NCBI GenBank assembly: GCA_020832725.1
Contig: JAFIEC010000273.1
Coordinates: 1-14,281, forward strand
Source of the DNA: Paracoccaceae bacterium
GTDB lineage: Bacteria > Pseudomonadota > Alphaproteobacteria > Rhodobacterales > Rhodobacteraceae
Direction: 5' to 3'
DNA: 14,281 bases
Shown here: in pieces, positions 13,846-14,281 of the stretch
How the letters are laid out: every line of letters starts with the position of its first letter
How positions within the stretch are numbered: position 1 is the first letter of the stretch
The notes under the pieces: model-generated
Told to the model about the DNA's origin: nothing
Database searches by the model: none
What the model saw: the letters and a program-made list of their open reading frames with translations, nothing else
Position numbers and translations under genes: made by a program

Positions 13846-14281
13846 CGGGTTCCGAAAAAGGCGCCCAGAACATCGCGCAGGAACGTGTCGCCCGACGCGC
13901 CGCCCGACGCGCCGGCCCCCGGTCCGGGTGCGTAATGGCCCTGAGGGTCGGGGCGGGGCGTGGCTTCGGCGACCGGATCCGTCATGACAAGCGGGCGTGC
14001 GGGCATGCCCTCGTGGATGCGCGTCATCGTCTCGCGCCAGATCTCGGCAGGCAGCCCGCCCCCGGTCACCCCGGTCAGCGGTGTGTTGTCGTCATAGCCC
14101 ATCCAGACGCCCACCACGTAATCGGCCGTGAAGCCCAGGAACCACGCATCGCGCGAGGCCTGGGTGGTCCCGGTCTTGCCCGCCGCCTGCCTGCCCTGCA
14201 GCCGCGCCCGGCCGCCGGTTCCCGCCTCGATCACCTGGGTCATCATGTAGGTCAGTTGCCGGGCTGCATCCTCCGAGATGA
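13839..14281 (-). CDS. Class A penicillin-binding protein, C-terminal part (runs off the right edge)
   Basis: This is the end of the transpeptidase domain of a bifunctional peptidoglycan synthase of the PBP1A type. About 147 codons are present. The frame enters with ISEDAARQLTYMMTQVIEAG and carries the catalytic AAGKTGTTQ box (K-T-G at 14177-14169). Then come DAWFLGFTADYVVGVWMGYD, the TGVTGGGLPAEIWRETM block typical of PBP1A-family enzymes, and a Pro/Gly/Ala-rich tail of about 35 residues ending FLRDVLGAFFGTRP. The start and the glycosyltransferase domain lie outside. It is convergent with mlaC, with a long inverted repeat over its stop codon. Named as PBP1A family; the exact paralogue cannot be fixed from the end alone. 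Confidence 0.9.
   Translation of the reverse strand, partial: ISEDAARQLTYMMTQVIEAGTGGRARLQGRQAAGKTGTTQASRDAWFLGFTADYVVGVWMGYDDNTPLTGVTGGGLPAEIWRETMTRIHEGMPARPLVMTDPVAEATPRPDPQGHYAPGPGAGASGGASGDTFLRDVLGAFFGTRP

Overview
The window looks like the chromosome of a GC-rich alphaproteobacterium of the Rhodobacteraceae/Paracoccaceae type. This rests on the ribosomal-protein and RpoB sequences, the MDRAQKEK start of L10, the neighbourhood ridA-gdpD-GNAT-phhB beside mlaA-mlaC, and the GC-rich third codon positions. No mobile element, CRISPR array, tRNA or rRNA was seen, and the content is mostly core genome. I did not find a new multi-gene system. The less ordinary content is in the intergenic regions, which carry several long inverted or direct repeats.

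Region 1 (1-5323, all on the minus strand) is the transcription/translation cluster, read right to left: secE, nusG, rplK, rplA, rplJ, rplL and the first 575 codons of rpoB, which continues off the left edge. It supplies the SecYEG subunit SecE, the elongation factor NusG, ribosomal proteins L11, L1, L10 and L7/L12, and the RNA polymerase beta subunit. The gaps secE-nusG (174 b), nusG-rplK (102 b), rplA-rplJ (241 b) and rplL-rpoB (248 b) are full of stem-loops, as expected for autoregulated leaders, attenuators or processing sites.

Region 2 (5432-8774) holds pdeM (plus strand, a metallophosphatase of the ligase-associated DNA-repair group, here without its usual partners). It converges on and overlaps a membrane-anchored LytTR DNA-binding protein (minus). 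Upstream of that lie rsmD and a ferredoxin/rubredoxin-type FAD reductase, 3 bases apart on the minus strand.

Region 3 (8775-9421) holds a Prx5-type peroxiredoxin, divergent from the reductase across a 106-base promoter region with a GCGCCC(T)GATTGG direct repeat, and closed by a strong bidirectional terminator.

Region 4 (9431-12183, minus) is a tight operon ridA-gdpD-GNAT/FemAB-like-phhB, with TGATG and ATGA stop/start overlaps.

Region 5 (12416-14281) has mlaA and mlaC on the plus strand, overlapping by 11 bases. They are the outer-membrane lipoprotein and periplasmic carrier of the Mla lipid-transport pathway. They converge on the 3' end of a class A penicillin-binding protein (minus), with a long inverted repeat at the junction. 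No gene-free stretch exceeds 300 bases; the longest are 1726-1973, 2940-3180 and 12184-12415.
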